A DNA stretch of 58,997 nt from the NCBI GenBank assembly GCA_016285145.1, contig JAEEQE010000015.1, positions 1 through 58,997 on the forward strand, in the 5' to 3' direction. The position numbers were made by a program, and so were the translations under genes. Position 1 is the stretch's first letter. Each line of letters starts with the position of its first letter. The notes beneath the pieces are model-generated. The model was not told the DNA's origin and did not search any database. It saw only the letters and a program-made list of their open reading frames with translations. The stretch is from Bacteroidales bacterium. Its GTDB lineage: Bacteria > Bacteroidota > Bacteroidia > Bacteroidales > WCHB1-69. Positions 7,111-15,364 of this stretch are shown piece after piece.

Positions 7111-9987
7111 ATGAAAAAAATATTCATTTTCCTCTCGATAATTCTTTGTTGCACCTTGAACCTCGTTCAGGCCCAGGTTATTAACATAGGACAGGGAACC
7201 TCTCATACGGCCACGGGATGCGCCCTTACGGTGCATGACTTCGGCGGTGTCACCGCGGACTATGCGCCCAACCGGGATGACACGCTGACGATATTCTCCA
7301 ACAATTCCAACAACAATGCCGTGACGGTGGAGATTGACCTGCAGACGTTCGACGTTCATCCTTCGGACACACTATACATCTACAATGGTCCCAACACGCA
7401 ATCCCCGATTTTGGATGTGTTTAACAATGATATTGTGGGCCAGCTGGGTGCGGCTTCGCTGAAATATGCGGCCACCATCACGAATCCGACGGGTGCCCTT
7501 ACCCTCCGCTTCAAAACGGACGGGGCAGGTGAAGGTGCCGGCTTCGACATCCTTACAGGCTGCGATGCGCCATGTCAGCGCATCAACGTGAAATTCGACA
7601 CGGTGCTCTCTAATAAATACCCGAAATTGGCCGATGACGGTTTCTATTATATCGACCTCTGCCCGTATGACACACTGCATCTGGTGGCATACGGTGAGTA
7701 TCCCGACAACTATTTCAGCTACACGCAGACGGATGCCACCTCCATGTTCCATTGGGATTTGGGAATTGCGGAGTTTGATTCTGTTGGTTACAATGCCATT
7801 GACTTTTACTTTGAATCAAAGAGAGGTTATGACGCTTCCCTCAGCATCACCGACAGCGCAGGATGTTTCTCTTATATTCCGCAAGTGTTCCGTATCCGGA
7901 CCTCCGATAACCCCATCCGATCCCTTGCCACGATGCCAGAAATCTGCACGGGACAGGAGGTGAACTTCACCACGGGTTACGACTACATCTCCTCGGTGCA
8001 GCTGGATACCATCGGAAGTGCTCAGGCCACTTCGCTGGCAGTGAGCGACACTATATTCCTGCCGGACGGCATGGTGTGCAATGGAAGCTGCGCCTACACG
8101 TCGCCCGTCACCTTCACGGCATTCGCACCGAGTGCTACCGTGACTTCGGCCAACGACATCCTCTATGTGCGTCTTTCCATTGAACATTCTTATATCGGCG
8201 ACCTCTGGATTAATCTTACCTGCCCAAGCCAGAAACGGGTGTCGCTGATGAAAAAATATGGCACCACATCTTCGGGGAACTGTGCGAATGCAATCCCGGC
8301 ATCCGAACAGGGCTGGGCTGCCGGTGCCGGTACTTCGGCAGCCTATTTCGGCCTTTACTATGAACCCGATGGAAGCGGCAGTTGCGTTGGTGCTGGCAGC
8401 CCGATGGGCCAGTGCTGGAATTACTGCTGGTCCAACGCCACCAATCAGGGATACCAGTATGCTTGCGGTCAAGGTTATGTGTATGAGGCCTGTAACCATG
8501 TTACGGCAAACAATCCTGCACCGAGTGCTGGAACCAGTAGCAATTATGTGGATTCCACGAATGTGGCTAATATGACAAACGTCTATCATCCGGATGGCTC
8601 GTTCTCCAACCTGATCGGTTGTCCGCTCAACGGTACGTGGAGTATCCAAGTGGTGGATGCCTGGGGCTCCGACAACGGCTATATCTGCGGTTGGGAAATG
8701 GCTCTCGACCCGCGTTTGCAACCTGCTGACTGGCAATTTAATGTGGGTGTCGATACCACCTACATTATCGGTCCCGGTGCTACCGGTAGCTATGTGATTC
8801 CGGATACATCCGGTGATATTAACTACACGATTCGTGTGGTGGACGAGTTCGGTTGTCATTATGATACCAACACCGTGGTGAAAGTGACCCCGGCCCCGCT
8901 TCCGGATCTGGGCGTGGATAGAGAGATCTGCATCGGCGAAATCCTCACCCTTGATGCCGACACCGTGGGCATGAATCCTGTCTATCATTGGAATACGGGT
9001 GCCACCACTCGGACCATCAACGTGGTGACCCAAGGCGAATATGCGGTGGATGTGACCACCAGCAACGCCAGCCAGACACTCTTCTGCAAAGGGTCAGATA
9101 CCATTTACGTGAAGGTGAATCCGATACCGGAATTTGATGTGATACCCAGCGATACTGCCGGATGTGCACCCTTGAAGGTGAAGTTCACAAACAATACCAC
9201 TCCCGATGATGTGGAGTATGTATGGTATGTCTATCGCGAGACACCCGGCGGCATGGTCTATGCTAACAGTTCCACCCAGAAAGAGCCTTCTTTCGAGTTG
9301 GTTGATCCCGGCATCTATTCTATCCTGTTGTTCGGAAGCACGAACAAAGGGTGCCAAGACTCCCTGCTGCAGTGGAACTACATTACTGTTAATGCACAGC
9401 CGATTGCCGAGTTTGAGGCCGATCCTGCCATTTCCCTTATGGCGGAGAACAACGGTCTGGTCAATTTCATCAACTACTCCGATTCCATGGTCATGCGCGC
9501 CCCCGGAACCACATTCTACTGGGATTTCGCCGATGGCGAGCGCGATACAGAGCATATCTCCCCGCAACACACCTATAGCCAGTGGGGCGATTATGACGTG
9601 ACACTGCATATTGAGACCGAGGCCGGTTGCGCCAGCGAAATCACCCATACGGTAACCGTGGACAAAGATCTGGAATTCCCCAATGTGATCACGCCGAACG
9701 GTGACGGAATCAACGATGTGTTCGCTATCCAGAATATGAGCACGAACATTAACCCCGAAGATCCCGACAAGTACCGCAACAACAAGCTCTATATCTTCGA
9801 CCGTTGGGGCAATCGGGTTTATTATGCTGAAAATTATGATACTTTCGCCCGTGACGGTAAGATCGATAAAGGCAGCCAGTTCTTCGATGGACACGGCTTG
9901 TCTGACGGTGTCTATTATTACAGTTTCTACTTCAAGGGAAAGGCAAAGACCGTCAACTACAACGGTTCTGTGACGATCCTCAGATAA
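7111..9987 (+). CDS. Large surface protein with P-domain, PKD domain and T9SS type B (gliding motility-associated) C-terminal domain
   Basis: 958 residues with a signal peptide ending LVQAQ. Domains in order: a CUB-like beta-sandwich (about 25-150, with LYIYNGP and LTLRFKTDG); a proprotein-convertase-type P-domain (about 330-535, from ILYVRLSIEHSYIGDLWI to GTWSIQVVDAWG), apparently split by a Cys-rich insertion; a PKD domain (about 766-850, YWDFADG ... HTYSQWGDYDVTL); and a type B sorting domain (about 855-958, FPNVITPNGDGINDVF to NGSVTILR). It should be secreted by the type IX system and stay at the surface as an adhesin or scaffold. No protease catalytic domain accompanies the P-domain. The flanking small paralogues and the strong terminator at 10017-10055 frame it as a unit. 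Confidence 0.9.
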   Translation: MKKIFIFLSIILCCTLNLVQAQVINIGQGTSHTATGCALTVHDFGGVTADYAPNRDDTLTIFSNNSNNNAVTVEIDLQTFDVHPSDTLYIYNGPNTQSPILDVFNNDIVGQLGAASLKYAATITNPTGALTLRFKTDGAGEGAGFDILTGCDAPCQRINVKFDTVLSNKYPKLADDGFYYIDLCPYDTLHLVAYGEYPDNYFSYTQTDATSMFHWDLGIAEFDSVGYNAIDFYFESKRGYDASLSITDSAGCFSYIPQVFRIRTSDNPIRSLATMPEICTGQEVNFTTGYDYISSVQLDTIGSAQATSLAVSDTIFLPDGMVCNGSCAYTSPVTFTAFAPSATVTSANDILYVRLSIEHSYIGDLWINLTCPSQKRVSLMKKYGTTSSGNCANAIPASEQGWAAGAGTSAAYFGLYYEPDGSGSCVGAGSPMGQCWNYCWSNATNQGYQYACGQGYVYEACNHVTANNPAPSAGTSSNYVDSTNVANMTNVYHPDGSFSNLIGCPLNGTWSIQVVDAWGSDNGYICGWEMALDPRLQPADWQFNVGVDTTYIIGPGATGSYVIPDTSGDINYTIRVVDEFGCHYDTNTVVKVTPAPLPDLGVDREICIGEILTLDADTVGMNPVYHWNTGATTRTINVVTQGEYAVDVTTSNASQTLFCKGSDTIYVKVNPIPEFDVIPSDTAGCAPLKVKFTNNTTPDDVEYVWYVYRETPGGMVYANSSTQKEPSFELVDPGIYSILLFGSTNKGCQDSLLQWNYITVNAQPIAEFEADPAISLMAENNGLVNFINYSDSMVMRAPGTTFYWDFADGERDTEHISPQHTYSQWGDYDVTLHIETEAGCASEITHTVTVDKDLEFPNVITPNGDGINDVFAIQNMSTNINPEDPDKYRNNKLYIFDRWGNRVYYAENYDTFARDGKIDKGSQFFDGHGLSDGVYYYSFYFKGKAKTVNYNGSVTILR

Positions 9988-10016
9988 ATATTAGCGGGCG
10001 TTTTAACCCTATACGA

Positions 10017-10055
10017 CGATTATGCGTTGGAAAAATAACAACGCATAATCGTTTT
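10017..10055 (+). terminator. Intrinsic terminator after the T9SS type B gene
   Basis: A perfect 13-bp stem (CGATTATGCGTTG pairing with CAACGCATAATCG) with a 9-base loop is followed by TTTT. It separates the large protein from its downstream small paralogue, so the latter needs its own promoter. Confidence 0.8.
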
Positions 10056-10083
10056 GCTATAATGTAACTATACAATATTATAT

Positions 10084-10548
10084 ATGAATATGAGAAAGAT
10101 TTTAATCAGTTTGCTAATGACTCTCGTGTGCACGTGCGGATTCGCACAAGTGCAGGATGTGCGTGTGGACGACATGCTGTACAAGCATCTCAGCCGCCAG
10201 CAGGTGGAAACGCTTCGCGCCAACAATCCGAGACAGCTTGTGATTGAGAATTTCAACATGGTGTCGTATTGTTATCTGGCTATGAAGATGACCGAAGAAG
10301 AGGGCACTTATCAGATGAAGGGAGACCTTAAGGATGTGGTCCGCAAAGGCAAGACGTGCGACTACGCACTTGTCCTCCGCGACGGCTGCATCAACCGTTA
10401 TGATTTCGATTTGGAGCAGGATCCTTATAAGCAGAATGTCTATAGCTTGGGCGATACGGGTGCCTATATTGTGGTGCTTTCCAAGCAGAACTTCCACAAC
10501 AACCTCAACGCCGCTCTTCGTGAATATGGTTTTGATGCGGTAAAATAA
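10084..10548 (+). CDS. Small exported protein, paralogue of the protein at 6646
   Basis: 154 residues with a signal peptide (hydrophobic core about 5-20, ending CGFAQ). The start could be M1 or M3; both keep the signal. It shares with the protein at 6646 the LYKH motif, an ENFNM/NFMM stretch, Y-D-F-D-L-x-Q-D in the middle and a closing V-V-L-S-K-Q-N-F-like motif. No domain is recognised. A strong terminator lies between it and the type B protein, so it is probably transcribed separately, although no good TAnnTTTG element is visible directly upstream. Duplication on both sides of the large gene suggests a linked function. Confidence 0.72.
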   Translation: MNMRKILISLLMTLVCTCGFAQVQDVRVDDMLYKHLSRQQVETLRANNPRQLVIENFNMVSYCYLAMKMTEEEGTYQMKGDLKDVVRKGKTCDYALVLRDGCINRYDFDLEQDPYKQNVYSLGDTGAYIVVLSKQNFHNNLNAALREYGFDAVK

Positions 10549-10578
10549 ATTTTCTTTTCATATTGTTTAGATTTTTAT

Positions 10579-10586
10579 TATCTTTG
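10579..10586 (+). promoter_or_regulatory. -7 promoter element, probably leaderless
   Basis: TATCTTTG ends only 4 bases before the ATG at 10591. With the usual spacing from the -7 element to the start of transcription, the mRNA would begin at or next to the A of the start codon. Confidence 0.65.
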
Positions 10587-10590
10587 CAAT

Positions 10591-11277
10591 ATGAAAAACA
10601 AACTGAATCTTACTGGAGGGGAATGGGTGGCCGCAATGGTGTTGCTGGCTCTCATGTTGTCGAGTTATCTATTTTATTATTTGTATGATGCAAATAAGGG
10701 ACCGTCGTTTCCGATGGCTTCTTATGCGCAGGGATTTGAGGCTTTTGTGGAAGAACAGGCTCGCTTGGCCGATTCGGTTGAGCGTGCGCACGCGCGAGAT
10801 TATTCCGATTCCAAGTCGTATCGAACGGTTTATGACACCTCGAAAGGGAGAAAACCCGCTCGAGAGCCTCTGTATGCCATCGAGAAAATAAACCTCAATA
10901 GTTGCGACAGCACGGATTTGTTGGTGGTGCCGCAGTTCGGCAGCAAGCGTGCGGCCCGCTTGGTGGAGTACCGTGACAGGCTGGGCGGTTTCTATTCGCT
11001 CTCGCAGCTCAAGGAGGTGTATGTGCTCCAGAATATTGAGGACGAATTGCTGGAAAAGTATTTTATCGTCCGGCCCTCAGAGGTACGCAAACTCAATATC
11101 AACACGGCTACATACAAGGAGCTGGTGTCGCATCCCTATTTCGATGTCTATCTGACGAAGACCATTCTCAACTACCGTCAGAGGCAGGGGCGCATTGAAT
11201 CCTTCGAACAACTGCAGCAAATCACGCATGCCTATCCCGAACTGATGGAGAAACTGCGCCATTACATCGAGTTTTGA
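10591..11277 (+). CDS. Membrane-anchored helix-hairpin-helix (ComEA-like) protein
   Basis: 228 residues. One transmembrane helix lies at about 11-30 (EWVAAMVLLALMLSSYLFYY), followed by a charged linker. Two helix-hairpin-helix regions follow: KINLNSCDSTDLLVVPQFG (about 99-117) and KLNINTATYKELVSHPY (about 167-183), the typical INxNxAxxxxL start of ComEA HhH motifs. Such domains bind DNA without sequence preference. In naturally competent bacteria ComEA captures incoming DNA, but Bacteroidetes carry many HhH proteins of unknown role and no competence genes are nearby, so only DNA binding at the membrane is proposed. The -7 element abuts the ATG, implying a leaderless transcript. Confidence 0.82.
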   Translation: MKNKLNLTGGEWVAAMVLLALMLSSYLFYYLYDANKGPSFPMASYAQGFEAFVEEQARLADSVERAHARDYSDSKSYRTVYDTSKGRKPAREPLYAIEKINLNSCDSTDLLVVPQFGSKRAARLVEYRDRLGGFYSLSQLKEVYVLQNIEDELLEKYFIVRPSEVRKLNINTATYKELVSHPYFDVYLTKTILNYRQRQGRIESFEQLQQITHAYPELMEKLRHYIEF

Positions 11278-11292
11278 AAGCGGAAAATTTTG

Positions 11293-11300
11293 TATCTTTG
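11293..11300 (+). promoter_or_regulatory. -7 promoter element for the PHP gene
   Basis: TATCTTTG 21 bases before the GTG start at 11322. It probably drives the PHP, DRTGG and ATPase genes. Confidence 0.6.
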
Positions 11301-11321
11301 CCCGCTTGAAAAAACGCTGTC

Positions 11322-12065
11322 GTGAATATTTACAAAGCTGATCTGCACACGCATACACTTTTCTCTCCATGTGGTGACTTGGAGATGACCCCCGACAATA
11401 TCATTGCCTTGGCTTTGGAGCGGGGCGTTGATGTGATTGCCATCACCGACCACAACGCCACGCGTCATTGCCGCCTGGCCGAGCAATACTCCCACAACCG
11501 CGACATCTTCGTGCTGTGCGGGGCGGAAATCACCACCAAGGAGGAGGCTCACTGCCTGGCCTACATGCCTGACCACGAGTCGCTCGACAAACTGCAGGCC
11601 TACCTCGACGAACATCTGCCCGACACACCCAACAATCCCGACGTTTTCGGCGACCAGGTGCAGATTGACGAGGATTTCAACATCGTGTATGAGGAACCCC
11701 GCCTGCTGACCTCTGCGTTGGACCAGTCGGTGAACGAAATTGCCGATTTCGTACATTCCATCGGCGGCCTCTTTGTGCCCGCGCATATTGACAAGTCCAC
11801 CACCAGCCTGATCAGCCAGCTCGGTTTCATCCCGTTTGATTTGGAGTATGATGCAGTTGAATTGTCGAAACACGGCAACAAAGAGGAGATTTTGAAAGTA
11901 CACAAGTATTTGAAGAATAAGATGTTCACCCGAAGTTCGGATGCGCATCTGCCGGATATTGTGGGAACCGCAACCTGTTACTTGGAGATGGAGACCCGTA
12001 GTTTTGAGGAAATACGCATGGCCCTGCACGGCGAGAACGGACGGAGAGTGCTTTTGGAGATATGA
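11322..12065 (+). CDS. PHP-domain phosphoesterase
   Basis: 247 residues starting with GTG. The PHP metal-site motifs are present: DLHTHTLFSPC at about 7-17, ITDHNATRH at about 41-49, an E in CGAEITT at about 70, and late H residues (VPAHIDKS, SSDAHLPD). This family hydrolyses phosphoesters using two or three metal ions. The same stand-alone PHP type occurs in anaerobes next to DRTGG and histidine-kinase-like ATPase genes linked to electron-bifurcating [FeFe] hydrogenase clusters; here those two partners follow at 12127 and 12467. The substrate is unknown. Confidence 0.88.
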   Translation: MNIYKADLHTHTLFSPCGDLEMTPDNIIALALERGVDVIAITDHNATRHCRLAEQYSHNRDIFVLCGAEITTKEEAHCLAYMPDHESLDKLQAYLDEHLPDTPNNPDVFGDQVQIDEDFNIVYEEPRLLTSALDQSVNEIADFVHSIGGLFVPAHIDKSTTSLISQLGFIPFDLEYDAVELSKHGNKEEILKVHKYLKNKMFTRSSDAHLPDIVGTATCYLEMETRSFEEIRMALHGENGRRVLLEI

Positions 12066-12105
12066 GTATAGAGTTGAGAGATTAGAGTTGAGAGAAGACA
12101 TTAAA
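12062..12105. repeat. Intergenic word repeat (GAGTTGAGAGATTAG type)
   Basis: Short degenerate direct repeats of the words AGAGTTGAGAGA and TTAGAGTT between two genes. The same words occur at 57826 and 58751 and, inverted, at about 18145-18160. Confidence 0.6.
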
Positions 12106-12126
12106 AACATTTAAACTAAACATACA

Positions 12127-12462
12127 ATGACAGTAAAAAACCTTATTGAGCAATTGAATCTCACCGTTTTTTGCGGTGAAAACAATCTGGACACGGAAAT
12201 CCAGGGCGGTTACGTCTCCGACCTGCTGAGTGATGTGATGGGCTTTGCCCAGGAGGGCAACGTGTGGATCACTTTGCAGACGCACAAGAATGTCATCGCC
12301 ATTGCATCCCTGAAGGAGTTGGCCTGTGTGGTGCTGGTGAAGGGCAACAAACCCGACGAGGACATGCTGGAGCAGGCTAAAGAGGAGGATATTCCGGTTC
12401 TAGGCACCACCGAGCAGACTTTCGAAGTGGCTGGAAAGATTTACCAAATGCTTAACGCATAG
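12127..12462 (+). CDS. DRTGG-domain protein
   Basis: 111 residues. The pattern fits the DRTGG domain (GGYVSDLLSDVMGFAQEG, then VWITLQTHKNVIAIASL and ACVVLVKG), a ligand-binding module seen N-terminal to HPr kinase and beside CBS domains. The stand-alone version is the usual companion of the following HATPase-type protein. It overlaps nothing; the next gene starts 4 bases after its stop, so the two are translated as a pair. The ligand is unknown; regulation by a nucleotide or metabolite is a reasonable guess only. Confidence 0.75.
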   Translation: MTVKNLIEQLNLTVFCGENNLDTEIQGGYVSDLLSDVMGFAQEGNVWITLQTHKNVIAIASLKELACVVLVKGNKPDEDMLEQAKEEDIPVLGTTEQTFEVAGKIYQMLNA

Positions 12463-12466
12463 TGCC

Positions 12467-13000
12467 ATGAAGGATTTGTCGATGCACATCATGGACATCC
12501 TGCAGAACTCCACGCGTGCGAAAGCCAGCACGATAACCTTGGAGGTTCTGTTGGACAGTCAGGCCGACACGCTCACGTTGATCTTCAAGGATGATGGCTG
12601 CGGCATGTCGCCCGAGATGGTGGAGAAGGTGACCAACCCGTTCTTCACCACGCGCACCACCCGAAAGGTGGGGTTGGGCCTTCCGTTGTTGAAGCAAAAC
12701 ACGGAGATGACCGGCGGCTCGATGAACATCCAGTCCGAGGTGGGCGTGGGCACGACCGTAACCGCTGTGTTCGGGCTCACCCATTTGGACACGCCGCCCA
12801 TGGGCGACCTGGCCGGCACGATGGTGCTGACCATCTCCGCACACCCGGAAATCCATTTCATCTTCCATTACAAAAGGGACGAAGAGATTGACTATACGTT
12901 GGATACGGACGAGGTGTATGAGGTTCTGGACGGAATGCCGATCAACGATCCGGATGTGATTGCCTCTTTAAAGGAGATGGTGGAAGAAAATATCCGATAG
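12467..13000 (+). CDS. Histidine-kinase-like ATPase (GHKL) domain protein
   Basis: 177 residues. The ATP-binding Bergerat fold is visible: N-box DILQNSTRAKAS (about 9-20; N14), G1 box FKDDGCGMS (about 40-48), an F-box-like NPFFTTR (about 57-63) and G2 box KVGLGLPL (about 66-73). There is no dimerisation or phospho-acceptor His domain and no membrane segment, so it is not a standard sensor kinase. Short GHKL proteins of this kind travel with the DRTGG and PHP genes in anaerobes. Start spacing of 4 bases from the DRTGG gene supports coupling. A role as ATP-dependent regulator or anti-sigma-like switch is possible but unproven. Confidence 0.85.
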   Translation: MKDLSMHIMDILQNSTRAKASTITLEVLLDSQADTLTLIFKDDGCGMSPEMVEKVTNPFFTTRTTRKVGLGLPLLKQNTEMTGGSMNIQSEVGVGTTVTAVFGLTHLDTPPMGDLAGTMVLTISAHPEIHFIFHYKRDEEIDYTLDTDEVYEVLDGMPINDPDVIASLKEMVEENIR

Positions 13001-13016
13001 GGTAGTGAAAAAATTG

Positions 13017-13024
13017 TATCTTTG
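13017..13024 (+). promoter_or_regulatory. -7 promoter element for panC
   Basis: TATCTTTG 30 bases before the panC ATG at 13055. Confidence 0.6.
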
Positions 13025-13054
13025 CCCGCTTTTTTTTCAAAGTGAAGTGAAAAT

Positions 13055-13885
13055 ATGCAAGTAATAAACACTGTAAAAGAATTATTGGCCACAGCCACCA
13101 AGATCAAGGCTGAAGGCAAGACGGTTGGCATGGTGCCGACGATGGGTGCTTTGCACGAAGGCCATTTGTCCCTCATTCGCAGGGCGCGTAAGGAAAACGA
13201 CGCGGTCTTCGTCTCCATATTTGTCAATCCCGTGCAGTTCAACAACCCTGATGACCTGCGCAAGTACCCGCGCACGTTGAATCGCGATCTGGAGCTTATC
13301 GGAGAGGATGCGGACTTTGTGTTCGCGCCGTCGGTGGAGGAGGTGTTTCCCGTGCAGCCGTCGGAGGTGTACGACTTCGGTCCGGTGGAGAAGGTGATGG
13401 AAGGCGCAGCCCGTCCTGGCCATTTCAACGGGGTGGGCGTTATCGTGCGCCGTCTGCTCGAGTGGGTCCGTCCCGACAAGGCCTACTTCGGCGAGAAGGA
13501 CTACCAGCAGATCGCCGTCATCCGCGAGATGGTGCGCCAGTGCAACATTCAGAGCGAGATTGTGCCTTGTCCCATCGTGCGCGAGCCCAACGGACTGGCC
13601 ATGAGTTCCCGCAACCGCCGTCTCACGCCGCACGAGTTCGAGACCGCCGCCAACATCCATCGTATTCTGGAGGAGTCGCGTCAGTTGCCCGACGTGCCGC
13701 AGATACAGGCATTCGTGGAGGAGCGTATCGCCGCCATCCCGGAGTTTCGGCTGGAGTATTTCACCATCGCCGACGACAGCACTCTGCAAACGGTTCATTC
13801 GCTGAGCAGTGCCGCCGGCGTGATGGGCTTCATCACCGTGTATGTGGGTGAAGTGCGTCTCATCGACAACATTCGTTACAAATAA
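13055..13885 (+). CDS. panC: Pantothenate synthetase
   Basis: 276 residues, the normal length. It joins pantoate and beta-alanine with ATP to make pantothenate. Signatures: VPTMGALHEGHLSL with the nucleotidylate-binding H34 and H37, the pantoate pocket HFNGVGVIVRRL (about 125-136), PDKAYFGEKDYQQ (about 142-154) and the KMSKS-like end of the site in MSSRNRRL (about 184-191). The product of the next gene, PanD, supplies beta-alanine, so the two act in sequence. panD starts 44 bases downstream, and both probably share the promoter at 13017. Confidence 0.97.
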   Translation: MQVINTVKELLATATKIKAEGKTVGMVPTMGALHEGHLSLIRRARKENDAVFVSIFVNPVQFNNPDDLRKYPRTLNRDLELIGEDADFVFAPSVEEVFPVQPSEVYDFGPVEKVMEGAARPGHFNGVGVIVRRLLEWVRPDKAYFGEKDYQQIAVIREMVRQCNIQSEIVPCPIVREPNGLAMSSRNRRLTPHEFETAANIHRILEESRQLPDVPQIQAFVEERIAAIPEFRLEYFTIADDSTLQTVHSLSSAAGVMGFITVYVGEVRLIDNIRYK

Positions 13886-13929
13886 TACAAAACTATCGTT
13901 ATTTACCATAATAGTTATATTGTAAAACA

Positions 13930-14274
13930 ATGACAATTGAGCTGTTAAAATCTAAAATACACAGGGTTACCGTAACGGAAGCTGATTTGAACTATGTGGG
14001 TAGCATCACCATTGATGAAACCCTGATGGAGGCCGCCCATATAATTGAAAATGAGAAAGTACAGGTGCTGGATGTGAACAATGGGGAGCGTTTCGAGACT
14101 TATGCCATCAAAGGGGCGAAGGATTCCGGCGTGATCTGCCTCAACGGTCCCGCCGCCCGCAAAGTGTGTGTGGGCGACGTGGTGGTCATCATCTCCTATT
14201 GTTCCATGGACTTCGAGGAAGCCAAGCATTTCAAACCTTGGATTCTTTTCCCCGATAAGGATAATAAGATTTGA
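13930..14274 (+). CDS. panD: Aspartate 1-decarboxylase proenzyme
   Basis: 114 residues. PanD cleaves itself between G24 and S25 (in [10 protein letters not shown]) to form the pyruvoyl group that decarboxylates L-aspartate to beta-alanine. The GS pair, K9, and the downstream [10 protein letters not shown] and [17 protein letters not shown] segments are all in place. It directly follows panC, whose substrate it makes. The spacer after the gene (14278-14345) is filled with AT-rich simple repeats. Confidence 0.97.
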   Translation: MTIELLKSKIHRVTVTEADLNYVGSITIDETLMEAAHIIENEKVQVLDVNNGERFETYAIKGAKDSGVICLNGPAARKVCVGDVVVIISYCSMDFEEAKHFKPWILFPDKDNKI

Positions 14275-14277
14275 GCG

Positions 14278-14345
14278 CGAGTGACAATTAACAATTAATA
14301 ATTAATGATTAATAATTAATAATTAATAGTTGATAGTTGATAGGG
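14278..14345. repeat. AT-rich intergenic simple repeat
   Basis: Overlapping copies of AATTAATAATTAAT and TAGTTGATAG-like words. Comparable tracts stand at 18805-18877, 27070-27100 and 28030-28072. No coding potential is seen. Confidence 0.6.
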
Positions 14346-14436
14346 GACAATTCACAAGTTTTAATTTCCAACAGAAAATCTCCAACATCTTACCAATCAT
14401 ATATTACGATTCACAAACCAAAACCTTAAATAATCA

Positions 14437-15195
14437 ATGTACAAGTTAATACTTATCCGGCACGGACAGAGCGAGTGGAATCTTTCCAACCAATTCACGG
14501 GTTGGACGGATGTGGACCTCACCCCTCAGGGGGTGGAAGAGGCCAAGCAGGCCGGGCGTATTCTGCGCGATTCCGGGTTGGATATACGCTATACATACAC
14601 CTCTTTCCTGAAGCGAGCCATCAAGACGTTGAACTATGTGCTGGAGGAGATGGACCGGCTATGGCTGCCGGTGGAAAAGACCTGGCGGTTGAACGAAAAA
14701 CACTACGGCATGTTGCAGGGACAGAACAAGCAGCAGGCCGTCCAGATATATGGTGAGGAACAGGTCACGCTGTGGCGACGGAGCTACGATGTGGCACCCG
14801 CTCCGATTCCCGATGACGACCCGCGCCATCCCAAGTTCGACATCCGTTATCAGGATATCAAATACCGCGCGGCACGTCCCGGTACGGAATCTTTGTCCGA
14901 CGCCACGCGCCGCATCATCCCCCTCTGGAACGTCAGCATCGTGGAGAGTCTGCGTCAGTACAAACAGGTGATGATTGTGGCCCACGGCAACAGTATTCGC
15001 GGCATCATCAAGTTCATGAAAAACATGTCGAACGAGGACATTGTGAAGCTGAACATACCCACGGGAGTGCCTTATCTGATGGAGTTGGACGACGAGATGC
15101 AGGTGCTCAGCGACCGCTATATCGGCCTGAGTGAAGAGGAGTTGAAGGCCAAGCAGGAGAGCGTCGCCAACCAGACGAGAATGGTGGCCCACTGA
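14437..15195 (+). CDS. gpmA: 2,3-bisphosphoglycerate-dependent phosphoglycerate mutase
   Basis: 252 residues. It interconverts 3- and 2-phosphoglycerate and needs 2,3-bisphosphoglycerate to prime the catalytic histidine. The histidine phosphatase motif LIRHGQSEWN has the acceptor H9, TGWTDVDLT follows, and the second histidine is in VMIVAHGNSIRG (about 180-191). The E-K-H-Y-G-x-L-Q-G segment of the dPGM subfamily is present. The next gene encodes a GTPase related to cyclic 2,3-diphosphoglycerate synthetase, so both deal with the same rare metabolite. Confidence 0.96.
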   Translation: MYKLILIRHGQSEWNLSNQFTGWTDVDLTPQGVEEAKQAGRILRDSGLDIRYTYTSFLKRAIKTLNYVLEEMDRLWLPVEKTWRLNEKHYGMLQGQNKQQAVQIYGEEQVTLWRRSYDVAPAPIPDDDPRHPKFDIRYQDIKYRAARPGTESLSDATRRIIPLWNVSIVESLRQYKQVMIVAHGNSIRGIIKFMKNMSNEDIVKLNIPTGVPYLMELDDEMQVLSDRYIGLSEEELKAKQESVANQTRMVAH

Positions 15196-15266
15196 CCGGT
15201 TTCGGCAGTTGGCCATTTTTTTTATTATGAACAGATATTTGTGAATTTTTTTTGGGATTTTTTTTG

Positions 15267-15274
15267 TACATTTG
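15267..15274 (+). promoter_or_regulatory. -7 promoter element for the cDPGS-like gene
   Basis: TACATTTG followed by C, about 90 bases before the ATG at 15365. This leaves an unusually long leader that contains the 28-bp tandem repeat. Confidence 0.55.
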
Positions 15275-15287
15275 CACCGCTTTTTTG

Positions 15288-15343
15288 AAAGAAATTCTAT
15301 CACATTTTCATTAATAAAGAAATTCTATCACATTTTCATTAAT
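15288..15343 (+). repeat. Perfect 28-bp tandem duplication in the 5' leader
   Basis: Two identical 28-base units (15288-15315 and 15316-15343), each beginning AAAGAAATTCTATC and ending TTTTCATTAAT, lie between the -7 element at 15267 and the ATG at 15365. They look like a recent slip or duplication in the untranslated leader. Confidence 0.9.
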
Positions 15344-15364
15344 AACTTTTAAACCCAGTTTATT

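Noticed and set aside
7816-9033. Minus-strand open frame of 405 codons opposite the T9SS type B gene
   Set aside because: Shadow of the beta-rich surface protein; no recognisable domain and no start signals.
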